Below the pieces are notes generated by a model. It did not search any database, was not told the origin of the DNA, and saw only the letters and a list, made by a program, of their open reading frames with translations. The position numbers were made by a program, and so were the translations under genes. DNA of 64,000 nucleotides. Origin: Streptomyces antnestii (GTDB lineage Bacteria; Actinomycetota; Actinomycetes; Streptomycetales; Streptomycetaceae). This document shows, piece by piece, positions 16,834-25,075 of this stretch (its first letter is position 1; every line of letters starts with the position of its first letter). The DNA is taken from assembly GCF_004005495.1 (NCBI RefSeq), contig NZ_RZYA01000008.1:186001-250000 (forward strand), read 5' to 3'.

Positions 16834-17639
16834 CGCAAGCTCCTGTGCGTCTGTTCACCGCGGCGGGCCGCGAGCAGCTCCGCCGCGGCCTGGACGATCC
16901 ATGTCAGCGCCGGGTCTGCGCTCTTCATCCACTCCGGGTGCCACTGGACTCCGAGCACCGGAGTACCGGGGAGCTCCACCGACTCGATCACGCCGTCGCT
17001 CGTGCGTCCGGTCACGACCAGGCCGGCGCCGCAGCGGTCGACGGCCTGGTGGTGCCAGGAGTTGGTCAGCGCGTGCTCGCCGAACAGGCCGGCGGCGATC
17101 GAGCCCTTCTCGAAGGTCACGAGGTGATCAGTAGTGCCGTCGGTCGGCGCAGCCTCTGTGGACAGGTGCCTCACGGAGCCGGGCGGAAGATCGGCGACGA
17201 GCGTGCCGCCGAGGGCGATGTTGAGCACCTGCAGGCCGCGGCACACACCCAGCACGGGAATCCCCCGCTCCAGCGCGGCTCGGACGAGCTCGATCTCGTA
17301 CTCGTCCCGAGCCACGTCGTGGACCATCAGGTCCGTCCGTGGATCGACGTCGCGGACCACTGACGTGTCGCCGCCCCAGCACGCCGGATGGACGTCCTGT
17401 CCGCCGGTGATCACCACGCCGGACAGCCACTGGCAGATGTCCGTCGCGTCGGTGTCGTACGACAGGTGCACCGGAAGTCCGCCGGCCTGCGCGATGTGGC
17501 TCGCGAAGTCCGACATGTAGCTGTCGGTGCAACGGTCGCCGTACCGCTTGTCGGCTCCCTCGAGCAGTTCCAGCCGGTACCGGCGCCCGGTGATGCCGAG
17601 CAGCGGGCGCACCGTCGCGGCCTCCTCACGCGCGCTCAC
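16830..17639 (-). CDS. Gamma-glutamyl-amino acid hydrolase (class I glutamine amidotransferase, PuuD-like)
   Basis: 269 residues from a GTG at 17637-17639 that overlaps the stop of the glutamine-synthetase-like gene (GTGA). Peptidase C26 layout: GVVITGGQDVHP near the start, VPVLGVCRGLQVLNIALGG with the nucleophilic cysteine (about 132), and GVQWHPEWM with the catalytic histidine and glutamate (about 232-234). PuuD-type enzymes cleave gamma-glutamyl-GABA and similar gamma-glutamyl-amides to glutamate plus the free amino acid. Its place between a GS-like ligase and oxidising enzymes is the arrangement of gamma-glutamylated amine degradation. Longer in-frame reading to 18422 is antisense-type shadow and is rejected. 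Confidence 0.9.
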   Translation of the reverse strand: MSAREEAATVRPLLGITGRRYRLELLEGADKRYGDRCTDSYMSDFASHIAQAGGLPVHLSYDTDATDICQWLSGVVITGGQDVHPACWGGDTSVVRDVDPRTDLMVHDVARDEYEIELVRAALERGIPVLGVCRGLQVLNIALGGTLVADLPPGSVRHLSTEAAPTDGTTDHLVTFEKGSIAAGLFGEHALTNSWHHQAVDRCGAGLVVTGRTSDGVIESVELPGTPVLGVQWHPEWMKSADPALTWIVQAAAELLAARRGEQTHRSLR

Positions 17640-19009
17640 GGGAGTTCGAAGTAGCGAGTCGACTCCCACGGCGAGAGCTCGGCGAACGGGTCGCCGCCGG
17701 CGGTGTGGAACTGCATCCACTCCCACTTGCGCGACGCGACCCAGCAGTCGACGAACTCGTCGCCCAGGAGCTCGCGCAGGATCGGGTCGGCGTCCAGGGC
17801 CGCCGCGGCCTTCGTGATGGTGTCCGGGATCCGCTCGATGCCCAGGCCCGGCGGCAGGCACCACGCCATGTCGGTGACCTGCTCGGGCGGGTCGATCTTC
17901 CGCTCGACACCGGCGATGACGCCGGCGAGCACGCCCGCGAGCGCGAGGTAGAGGTTCGCGTCCGCGCCCGGGAGGCGGTATTCGAGGCGGGAGTACTTGG
18001 GGTGTCCGCAGACGGCGCGCACCGCGGCGGTCTTGTTGCTGATGCCCCAACTGATCGTGACCGGCGGCCCACTGAGGTCGACAAGTCGCCGGTACGACGT
18101 GATCTGCGGCAACACGATCGAGGTGTTGCCCTCCATCGTCGCCAGCAGCCCACCGATGGCGTGCAGCATCGTGTCCGACGGTCCGTTCTCGGCGTAGAAC
18201 GCGTTGGCACCGTCGCGCTGCAGGGAGAGGTTGATGTGGGATGCCTGGCCGTAACCGGCGGTGGGCTTGGCCATGAAGGTCACGCTGTGCCCGCGCTCGA
18301 ACGCGACCTCGCGCATGATCTGGCGGGTCCGCGCCCAGGCGTCGCCGACCTTGATCGGATCGCCCGGTGAGATGTTGAGCTCGATCTGACCGGCGGCGTC
18401 CTCGTCGCTCCAGGCCTCCCACTCGATGCCGACCTCGTCGAGGCGGTCGGCCACGGCGTTCATGTAGTCGGTCCAGTCCTTCGACTTGGCGAGGTGGTAC
18501 GCCGTGCCCGCGCTGCCGCCCAAGGGGGTCAGGTCGCGGTACCCGCGGGCGCGCGCCTCGTGGATCGACTCCTCGAAGACGGTCGCCTCGATCTCGACCG
18601 CGACGGTCGCGGTGAATCCGAGCCCTGCCAGACGCTCGACCATCTTCCGCACGAGGTTGCGCGGACAGATCGGGACCGGCGTGCCGTCCTTGAGCCAGTA
18701 GTCACCGATGACCGCGTCCAGGCCCGGCTTCCACTCGACCAGGGTCGACACGTCGGGGCGGAGGTAGACGTCGTCGAGGTGGCCACGCCAGGCGGGGTAG
18801 GCGGCACCGAAGGCGGGGAGGTTGCCGAGGTCGAGGCCGAACAGGAGATCTGCGAAGGCGAACCCTGCGTCCTTGCCCGCCGCGTACTTCTTGGGCGAGA
18901 CGTTCTTGCCGAGGAAGCATCCCTCGTGATTCGTCGCCTCGAGCCGGACGGCTCGCGTGCCGGAGTCGCGGAGCGGCGCGCTCGTGGCCGAGGTGGTGAG
19001 TTCAGACAT
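17636..19009 (-). CDS. Glutamine synthetase-like gamma-glutamyl-amine ligase
   Basis: 457 residues of the glutamine synthetase III/GlnT-PuuA type. TATVAVEIEATVFEES, GQIELNISPGDPIKV and VTFMAKPTAGYGQASHINLS cover the metal- and ATP-binding strands. KYSRLEYRLPGADANLYLAL matches the conserved arginine/glutamate segment near the C-terminus. It is shorter than, and divergent from, housekeeping GlnA, and the usual NGSGMH motif reads YGQASH. With the C26 hydrolase overlapped downstream it most likely ligates L-glutamate to an amine with ATP, giving a gamma-glutamyl-amide, as in putrescine and isopropylamine degradation. It overlaps the SCP2-like gene upstream by 8 nt. True nitrogen assimilation is unlikely in this setting. 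Confidence 0.88.
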   Translation of the reverse strand: MSELTTSATSAPLRDSGTRAVRLEATNHEGCFLGKNVSPKKYAAGKDAGFAFADLLFGLDLGNLPAFGAAYPAWRGHLDDVYLRPDVSTLVEWKPGLDAVIGDYWLKDGTPVPICPRNLVRKMVERLAGLGFTATVAVEIEATVFEESIHEARARGYRDLTPLGGSAGTAYHLAKSKDWTDYMNAVADRLDEVGIEWEAWSDEDAAGQIELNISPGDPIKVGDAWARTRQIMREVAFERGHSVTFMAKPTAGYGQASHINLSLQRDGANAFYAENGPSDTMLHAIGGLLATMEGNTSIVLPQITSYRRLVDLSGPPVTISWGISNKTAAVRAVCGHPKYSRLEYRLPGADANLYLALAGVLAGVIAGVERKIDPPEQVTDMAWCLPPGLGIERIPDTITKAAAALDADPILRELLGDEFVDCWVASRKWEWMQFHTAGGDPFAELSPWESTRYFELP

Positions 19010-19664
19010 CGTAACGAACCTTCCAGGACGCGCCGGTCATCACCGACAGCTGCGAGAGGGTGCCCTGGATGCCCAGGGCACCCGAGGACAGGACAGCGAA
19101 GAGGTCGTCCGCACCGCAGAACACAGCGGCGAGCGTCTCGGGAGCTCCGGCGATCAGGTACTGCGTGGGGCCGTCGCCGAGCACGGCCTGCTCCAGGCCC
19201 TCGGGCCCTTCGGTGACCGCGATCAGCACGTCGGGAATGCCCGGCAGTGAACGTGTCGCGTCCCAGAACCGCTGAGCGGCATCACGCCATCCGGGCAGCG
19301 GCGGGGTGAGCGCCTGCAGGACGCCCCCTGCCAGGCCGGCGTCACCGGAGGGATCCGCTGTCGGCGCGAAACGCGCGTTGAGGTCGACCGTCACGGCGGC
19401 GTCCGGCTCGACCAGCACGCCGCTGGAGACGTCGATTCCGTTGGCGCCGAAGCTGATCGTCGCGGCCTGGGGCGTGTCGTGGGAGTGAATCGCAACGGTG
19501 CCGGTCGACCGGTTCAGGGTGTCGACGGCATGCCCGGTCCGGGCGGAGTCACGCAGCGTGCGGCCGATCAGTCGCACGAGGGGACTCGCATCGTCCTCGA
19601 TCCTGACGTCGACATCTGCGGCACCCGCAGATGTCGACGTGGGGGCCGTCATGGTTCCGCTCAT
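19002..19664 (-). CDS. SCP2-like protein of unknown function
   Basis: 220 residues; first gene of the minus-strand amine operon. The C-terminal half (YLIAGAPETLAAVFCGADD, then SSGALGIQGTLSQLSVMTG) has the pattern of sterol-carrier-protein-2 domains, including the LxxGxLxxxG element. The N-terminal half (VDLNARFAPTADPSG and so on) may be another copy or a variant of the same fold. No catalytic motif is visible. It may bind a hydrophobic or CoA-linked intermediate. AAAGGA lies 7 nt before the ATG at 19662-19664; an ATG four codons in is an alternative. The upstream region carries TAGTCA motifs at 19741-19767, so it is probably regulated with its divergent neighbour. Confidence 0.65.
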   Translation of the reverse strand: MSGTMTAPTSTSAGAADVDVRIEDDASPLVRLIGRTLRDSARTGHAVDTLNRSTGTVAIHSHDTPQAATISFGANGIDVSSGVLVEPDAAVTVDLNARFAPTADPSGDAGLAGGVLQALTPPLPGWRDAAQRFWDATRSLPGIPDVLIAVTEGPEGLEQAVLGDGPTQYLIAGAPETLAAVFCGADDLFAVLSSGALGIQGTLSQLSVMTGASWKVRYDV

Positions 19665-19740
19665 CCTTCGGTCCTTTCGACTTCACGAGCCACGCGACCC
19701 GGTATGGGCGCCGCACGGGCTCTGGCAATCCGCGATTTCT

Positions 19741-19767
19741 TAGTCATCTGACTCAAACGCGTGACTA
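19741..19767. promoter_or_regulatory. TAGTCA-TC-TGACTC palindrome in a divergent promoter
   Basis: TAGTCATCTGACTC at 19741-19754 is a palindrome with one mismatch, followed by GTGACTA at 19761-19767. It lies between the SCP2-like gene (minus) and the esterase gene (plus) and matches the perfect copy at 20883 and the half-site at 10859. It is the likely operator for the TetR protein encoded at 10999. Confidence 0.55.
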
Positions 19768-19835
19768 GGATGTTGGGGCACGGTTCACAACCTGTCAACA
19801 CCCCCCTTGCCACCTCGCCGGAAAGGCCCCCGCGC

Positions 19836-20825
19836 ATGACCAAGCCAGTCCCACCGAACTGGGAGCGCCTCGACGCCGACGCGCTGCTCGTCGCCCAGGC
19901 GATCGCCGAGGCGCTGACCACACCTGTCCGCGAGCTCGGAGCCCAGGCGGCGCGCGAGCTGCTCGCGAGCACGCCGTCCGACCGCCCGCTGACACCCCTC
20001 GACCGGATCGAGGCGGTGACCGTCCCGACCCGTTCCGGACCACTGCGCGCGCGCCTCTACCACCCACCCGGCTCGCCGGCCAAGGACCTGCGGCCGGCCC
20101 TGCTGTATCTCCACGGCGGCGGATTCGTTCTCGGAACCCTTGACGGAGTGGACGAGGTCTGCCGCGCCATCGCCGCTCGCTCCGGGTGGGCGGTGCTCTC
20201 CCTGGAGTACCGGCTCGCCCCGGAGCACCCCTACCCGGCGGCCTTCGAGGACTCGCTCGACGCACTGGCCTGGCTCCGCAGGTCAGCCCTCGATGCGGGC
20301 ATCGATCCGGACATGATCGCCGTCGGCGGCGACTCCGCAGGCGGCAACCTCACCGCTGCGCTCTGCCTCCACCTCCGGGACCGCGGACTCCCGCTCCCCG
20401 CATCGCAGCTCCTCGTCTATCCCGCGGTCGACGACCGGTTCTCCACGCCGTCCTGGACCCGGTTCGCCGACGCGCCCCTGCTGACCACAGCCGATGCACG
20501 CTGGCTCTGGGAGCAATACGTCGGCCCGCACCAGGACGGCGTCGATCAGTACGCAGCCCCCATGAAGGCGGCGTCCCTCCGTGGATTGCCGCCGGCCCTG
20601 GTCCTCACCGCCGAGGTCGACCCTCTGCGTGACGACGCCGAGGCGTACGCCGAACGACTGCGACACGACGGCGTACCCACCACCGCCATTCGCCACTCGG
20701 GCGTGTTCCACGGCTTCTTCACCGAGGTCGGCGTCTTCGCCAAGACCGACGCGGCGATCGACGACGTGGTCCGGCATCTGCGAGGCGTCGCCGCCGCCCG
20801 CGCCGCATCGACCTCGACTCCTTGA
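19836..20825 (+). CDS. Alpha/beta hydrolase, hormone-sensitive-lipase family esterase
   Basis: 329 residues from the ATG at 19836 (GGAAAGG 9 nt upstream); the frame is open from 19761 but that part overlaps the putative operator. PALLYLHGGGFVLGTLDG carries the HGGG oxyanion motif (about residue 93). IAVGGDSAGGNLTAAL carries the nucleophile GDSAGG (about 167). ALVLTAEVDPLRDDAE supplies the acid and HSGVFHGFFTE the histidine. These are HSL-type carboxylesterases acting on small esters. The gene precedes a Baeyer-Villiger-type monooxygenase by 117 nt. A monooxygenase that makes an ester and an esterase that cleaves it form a familiar ketone-degradation pair. Cytoplasmic: no signal peptide. Confidence 0.88.
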   Translation: MTKPVPPNWERLDADALLVAQAIAEALTTPVRELGAQAARELLASTPSDRPLTPLDRIEAVTVPTRSGPLRARLYHPPGSPAKDLRPALLYLHGGGFVLGTLDGVDEVCRAIAARSGWAVLSLEYRLAPEHPYPAAFEDSLDALAWLRRSALDAGIDPDMIAVGGDSAGGNLTAALCLHLRDRGLPLPASQLLVYPAVDDRFSTPSWTRFADAPLLTTADARWLWEQYVGPHQDGVDQYAAPMKAASLRGLPPALVLTAEVDPLRDDAEAYAERLRHDGVPTTAIRHSGVFHGFFTEVGVFAKTDAAIDDVVRHLRGVAAARAASTSTP

Positions 20826-20882
20826 TGACAGCCGGGCATTGACGAGGTCATGGCCCGTAGCTACATTCTTGGTCATCCGACA

Positions 20883-20896
20883 TAGTCAAATGACTA
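20883..20896. promoter_or_regulatory. Perfect palindrome TAGTCAAATGACTA, putative operator
   Basis: TAGTCA-AA-TGACTA is exactly symmetrical, 47-60 nt upstream of the monooxygenase start. GGTCATCCGAC just before it resembles the flanking sequence of the 10859 site. It is the cleanest of the three related sites. Confidence 0.6.
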
Positions 20897-20942
20897 GCTC
20901 AGTGCTGTCTGTCAGCCCCTTGGACACGAGAAGGCAGAGAAC

Positions 20943-22604
20943 ATGACCGCAACCTCTTCCACGCCCCCGATCGTCGACGTTCTGTGCGTCGGTGCCGGGT
21001 TCTCCGGCCTGTACGCCGCCTACAAGGCGGCCGAGCAGGGCTGGACGTTCGCCGGGTTCGAGACCGCCCCTGATGTCGGCGGCACCTGGTTCTGGAACAC
21101 GTATCCCGGCGCCCGATGTGACGTCGAAAGCGTCTACTACTCGTACTCGTTCAGCGAGGAACTCCAGCAGGAGTGGACCTGGAGCGAGCGCTTCGCCCCG
21201 CAGGCGGAGATCCTGAGCTACATCAACCACGTCGCCGACCGCTTCGACCTTCGTCGGCACTTCCGGTTCAACACCAAAGTAATCGCGGCGCATTGGCTTC
21301 CGGACGAGCACCTGTGGGAGCTGACCCTCGACTCCGGCGACACCCGCCGTGGTCGCTACCTCCTGGCCGGCTCGGGCGGACTGTCGACGCCGAAGGACTT
21401 CGACGTGCCGGGCCTGGAGAACTTCACCGGGCTTACGGTGTCGACGAGCCGCTGGACGATCTCGCTCGACGACCTCGCCGGCAAGCGGGTCGCCGTCATC
21501 GGCACGGGATCGTCGGGCGTGCAGTGCATCCCGCTCATCGCCGAAGTGGCCGACCACCTGACCGTCTTTCAGCGGACCCCGAACTACGTCTTCCCCGCCC
21601 GCAACGCCCCACTGCCCGCGCAGACAGTTGCCGAGATCAAGAGCGACTACCCCGCCATCCGCGAGGAGTGCCGGCAGTCCCCCGGCGGCATCCCGGACCG
21701 CCCGGTGACCGACTGCGCCTTCGACGTCTCCGCCGAGGAGCGTCAGGAGCGCTACGAGCGGGCCTACGAACGCAGCGGATTCCAGGGCGTCGGCGGGGAG
21801 TTCGCCGACCTCCTCACCGACCCGGAGGCCAACGAGACCGCGGCGGAGTTCGTGCGTCAGAAGATCCGTCAGATCGTCGATGATCCGCGGACCGCGTCCC
21901 TGCTCGAGCCCCGGTTCCACCCGTTGGGCGCCAAGCGCAGCTGCTTCGGAACCGACTTCTACGAGACGTTCAATCGTCCGAACGTCTCGCTCGTGTCGCT
22001 GCGTGATGAGCCGATCGCGACCATGACCTCCGACAGCATCATCACCGAGCGCGGCTCCTACGACGTCGACGCCATCGTTCTCGCGATCGGTTTCGACGCC
22101 TTCACCGGCCCCCTGTACGCACTCAACGTCACGACGCCGGAGGCAGGCACGCTCCAGGATGCATGGAGCGACGGCGTACGCACCTACCTGGGCACCATGA
22201 CCGCCGGATTCCCCAACTTCTTCATGATCGCCGGCCCCCAGAGCCCCGCACTCGCGAGCAACGTCGTCGTGACGATCGAGCAGGCGGTCGACTGGATCAC
22301 CGACCTGATCGCGCATGCCAAGACCGAAGGCAGCGATGTCGTCGAACCCACCACCGAGGCCCAGGACGACTGGGTGAGCATCACCGAGGCCACGGTCGGC
22401 CAGACGCTGTACGCGACCACCGACTCCTGGTACCGCGGCTCCAACGTGACCGGCAAGCCGACCACCTTCCTCGGCTACGTGGGCGGCGTCGGCAAGTACC
22501 GCCGCATGTGCACCGAGATCGCCAAGCGCGGCTACCCCGGCGTCAGGATCGGCGGAGAGGCCGTTACACCCGGGATCGGCCGTATCGACGAGGAGATCGC
22601 GTGA
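20943..22604 (+). CDS. Flavin-binding monooxygenase, Baeyer-Villiger type with altered fingerprint
   Basis: 553 residues. VDVLCVGAGFSGLYAAY (FAD motif), GGTWFWNTYPGARCDVES (the BVMO GGTWxWNxYPGxxCD block) and AVIGTGSSGVQ (NADPH Rossmann motif, about 186) place it in class B flavoprotein monooxygenases. The usual fingerprint FxGxxxHxxxW(P/D) appears at about residue 160 as FTGLTVSTSRWT, so the signature histidine is serine and the final proline or aspartate is threonine. It may still be an oxygenase, but altered NADPH handling or a different reaction is possible. The next gene starts in its stop codon (GTGA). With the esterase upstream it could convert a ketone to an ester for hydrolysis. Confidence 0.88.
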   Translation: MTATSSTPPIVDVLCVGAGFSGLYAAYKAAEQGWTFAGFETAPDVGGTWFWNTYPGARCDVESVYYSYSFSEELQQEWTWSERFAPQAEILSYINHVADRFDLRRHFRFNTKVIAAHWLPDEHLWELTLDSGDTRRGRYLLAGSGGLSTPKDFDVPGLENFTGLTVSTSRWTISLDDLAGKRVAVIGTGSSGVQCIPLIAEVADHLTVFQRTPNYVFPARNAPLPAQTVAEIKSDYPAIREECRQSPGGIPDRPVTDCAFDVSAEERQERYERAYERSGFQGVGGEFADLLTDPEANETAAEFVRQKIRQIVDDPRTASLLEPRFHPLGAKRSCFGTDFYETFNRPNVSLVSLRDEPIATMTSDSIITERGSYDVDAIVLAIGFDAFTGPLYALNVTTPEAGTLQDAWSDGVRTYLGTMTAGFPNFFMIAGPQSPALASNVVVTIEQAVDWITDLIAHAKTEGSDVVEPTTEAQDDWVSITEATVGQTLYATTDSWYRGSNVTGKPTTFLGYVGGVGKYRRMCTEIAKRGYPGVRIGGEAVTPGIGRIDEEIA

Positions 22605-22966
22605 ACGTCGTCCACCAGCGGTACGTCGCCTCCTCCGATGCCCACTACGCCGGCAACCTCGTCGACGGTGCGTTCAGCCTGAAGTTGTTCGGTGATGCCG
22701 GCACACACTTGGCGATCGCCACCGACGGCCACGAAAGTCTGTTCGTCGGGTACTCCTCGGTCGAGTTCCTCGCTCCGGTCCGCGGCGGAGACGTCATCGA
22801 AGTCGAGGCGCGCCTCGCGTCCAGAGGCAACCGGAGTCGAACGGTCGATTTCGAGCTGCGCATCATCTGCCGCTCCCTGGACGAGACCGGTCGAGCGAAG
22901 GTACTGGCCGAGCCCATCGTGGCCACCCGGGCGCGAGGGACAGGTGTCGTGCCGGCCGGCGCGTAA
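22601..22966 (+). CDS. Hotdog-fold beta-aminoacyl-CoA ammonia-lyase (Kal/Acl-like)
   Basis: 121 residues, GTG start overlapping the monooxygenase stop. The sequence SSDAHYAGNLVDGAF, GDAGTHLAIATDGHESLF, VGYSSVEFLAPVRGGDVIEV and RGNRSRTVDFEL follows the pattern I know for beta-alanyl-CoA:ammonia lyase of Clostridium propionicum and 3-aminobutyryl-CoA ammonia-lyase of lysine fermenters, from xDAHYxGNLVxGA through the final RGTGVVP. Those enzymes remove ammonia from a beta-aminoacyl-CoA to give an enoyl-CoA. A hotdog thioesterase is the alternative, but the DAHYxGNLV stretch is distinctive. The neighbouring CoA ligase (23281) and the ligase/crotonase fusion could make its substrate and use its product. 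Confidence 0.78.
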   Translation: MNVVHQRYVASSDAHYAGNLVDGAFSLKLFGDAGTHLAIATDGHESLFVGYSSVEFLAPVRGGDVIEVEARLASRGNRSRTVDFELRIICRSLDETGRAKVLAEPIVATRARGTGVVPAGA

Positions 22967-23280
22967 GCGACGGCAGGCGGCAGGCATGCAGCGAAGCATC
23001 ACTTGGCGTGAGTACCAGTACGGCTGGTAGCCGCCGTTCTTCCCACCGACCTTCATCCGAGAGGTAGGTCACGCTCACCCGAGATCGTGGCCGATGCCGC
23101 CGTCTCCGCGACACCGGAGTCACCGACCTCTCGCCCTACGGCGGCACGGGGTATCTCGAGTACGACATCTTCGTCGATCGATCGAGACGACGACGTACAC
23201 GGCCGCGCCGGCGGCGAGGCGCGGACCCCACGATCCATCCGCGGGCGAACAAGCCCGCCGCGAGGCTCTGAGGAGTCACC
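22967..23280. other. Intergenic with a possible coding relic
   Basis: Contains two direct copies of GGCAGGC near 22972-22986. Around 23100-23160 the plus strand reads DTGVTDLSPYGGTGYLEYD in a frame without start, which looks protein-like but matches no family I recognise. GAGGAG near 23273 is the ribosome-binding site of the next gene. No clear promoter or terminator seen. Confidence 0.35.
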
Positions 23281-24843
23281 ATGCTGAACCTGTCGATCCT
23301 GCTCGAGGATTCCGCCCGCAAGTACCCCGACCGCGAAGCTGTCGTACTGGGCCCGACCCGCCTGACGTACAGCCAGGTGAACGCCGCGGCCAACCAGGTC
23401 GCGAACCTGCTCGTGGAACGCGGGATCGGCCCCGGTGACAGGGTGGCCCTCAGCTGCCCGAACCTGCCGCACTTCCCGGTCGTCTACTACGGCATCATCA
23501 AGACCGGCGCAGTCGTCGTCCCGCTCAACGTCCTCCTGAAAAGCCGCGAGATCGCCTACCACCTGGACGACGCCGACGTGAAGGCCTACTTCTGCTTCGA
23601 GGGCACCGCCGAGTTGCCCATGAGCGCCGAGGGCTTCGCCGGCTTCCAGCAGGTCGACGCCGTCGAGCACTTCTTCGTGATCACCGATGATCCGGCCGCT
23701 CCCAGTCCCATCGACGGCGTCGAGACGCTCGGCAGTGTCCTGGCCGGCCACAGCACAACGTACGACTCGGTGACGACCGAGCCCACCGACACGGCGGTCA
23801 TCCTCTACACCTCCGGGACCACCGGACAGGCCAAGGGCGCAGAGCTGTCGCACGCCAACACGGTGATGAACGTGCTGGCATGCAACCGCCTGTTCCGCAG
23901 CACGCCGGCTTCCGACAGCCACCTGCTCTGCCTCCCGCTCTTCCACACCTTCGGTGCCACAGTGCAGATGCACGCAGGCTTCTCGATGGCCGCCACCCTC
24001 TACCTCGTCCCTCGCTTCGATGCGCGCGAAGTCGTCGGCCTGATGGGCCGCGAGCCCATCACGTTCTTCGCCGGCGTACCCACCATGTGGTGGGGGCTCT
24101 TGAACGCGCTCAGCGACGACATCGACGTCAAGCGCATCGCGAGCAACCTCCGGATCGGCATCTCCGGAGGTGCCGCACTCCCGATGGAGATGGCCCACCA
24201 GATCGAACAGCGCCTCGGGATCACGGTGCTCGAGGGATACGGACTGTCGGAGACATCTCCCGTCGCGACGTTCAGCGACCCCGACCTCGACCCACGCCCG
24301 GGATCGATCGGGGTGCCCATCTGGGGCGTCGAACTGAAACTCGTCGACGCCGACTGGACCGAGGTGACCGAGAGCGGCGAGGTCGGCGAAATCGCGGTCA
24401 AGGGCCACAACGTGATGAAGGGCTACTACGGCCGGCCGGAAGCCACCGCCGAGGTCATGCGCGATGGATGGCTCCGCACAGGCGACCTCGCACGACGCGA
24501 CGAGGACGGCTTCTACTACATCGTCGACCGGTCGAAGGACCTCATCATCAGAGGCGGCTTCAACGTCTATCCGCGTGAGATCGAAGAAGTCCTGATGAAG
24601 CACCCGGAGGTCAGCTTGGCCGCCGTCATCGGCGTACCTCACGACAGCCACGGCGAGGAGATCAAGGCCTACGTCATCCTGCAGCCCGGTTCCTCCCTCA
24701 CCACCGACGAGCTCGTCGCCTGGGCCAAGGGAGAGATGGCGTCCTACAAGTACCCGCGCACCGTCGAGTTCGTGGCCGGCCTGCCGATGACCGCCACCGG
24801 AAAGATCCTCAAGCGCGAGCTGGCCCGCAGAACCAAGCAGTGA
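23281..24843 (+). CDS. Acyl-CoA synthetase (long/medium-chain fatty acid-CoA ligase type)
   Basis: 520 residues, ATG start with GAGGAG 6 nt upstream. Adenylating-enzyme motifs are complete: VILYTSGTTGQAKGAELSH (P-loop), YGLSETSPVATF, GWLRTGDLARRDEDGFYYIV and the C-terminal lid DLIIRGGFNVYPREIEEVL, ending with PMTATGKILKREL, which carries the catalytic lysine. It activates a carboxylic acid with ATP and CoA. It ends the plus-strand run of esterase, monooxygenase and ammonia-lyase genes, so its acid could be the beta-amino acid released by gamma-glutamyl hydrolysis or the acid made by the monooxygenase/esterase pair. Unlike the ligase/hydratase fusion, this protein is stand-alone. Confidence 0.9.
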   Translation: MLNLSILLEDSARKYPDREAVVLGPTRLTYSQVNAAANQVANLLVERGIGPGDRVALSCPNLPHFPVVYYGIIKTGAVVVPLNVLLKSREIAYHLDDADVKAYFCFEGTAELPMSAEGFAGFQQVDAVEHFFVITDDPAAPSPIDGVETLGSVLAGHSTTYDSVTTEPTDTAVILYTSGTTGQAKGAELSHANTVMNVLACNRLFRSTPASDSHLLCLPLFHTFGATVQMHAGFSMAATLYLVPRFDAREVVGLMGREPITFFAGVPTMWWGLLNALSDDIDVKRIASNLRIGISGGAALPMEMAHQIEQRLGITVLEGYGLSETSPVATFSDPDLDPRPGSIGVPIWGVELKLVDADWTEVTESGEVGEIAVKGHNVMKGYYGRPEATAEVMRDGWLRTGDLARRDEDGFYYIVDRSKDLIIRGGFNVYPREIEEVLMKHPEVSLAAVIGVPHDSHGEEIKAYVILQPGSSLTTDELVAWAKGEMASYKYPRTVEFVAGLPMTATGKILKRELARRTKQ

Positions 24844-24847
24844 GGCA

Positions 24848-24905
24848 GCTGAGTTGCCGGCCTTGCAACACGAGAATGCGGTGCTGCGTCGACAGCTGCC
24901 CTGGG
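24848..24905 (+). pseudogene. Transposase/integrase N-terminal remnant
   Basis: A short plus-strand stretch reads LPALQHENAVLRRQLP, the N-terminal coiled-coil motif of actinobacterial integrase-core transposases (usually ELAxLRHENAVLRRQL). It stops at a run of nine Gs and nothing of the catalytic core follows. It starts right after the CoA ligase stop and marks the boundary between the amine region and the next block. Confidence 0.6.
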
Positions 24906-25075
24906 GGGGGGAGCGACCCTCAAGGCAATCTCATCGCGGCTCAACTGCCGCTTTCGCAACACGCCCTGGCCGGTGTCGTAAGTGGATAGGCGCCTGCCGG
25001 GAGAGCGGTTCGTGCGGATGGATGGACCGAGGGCCCCGGATTCGTAGCGCGGTACGAACGGTCGGTCCGAGAAAG

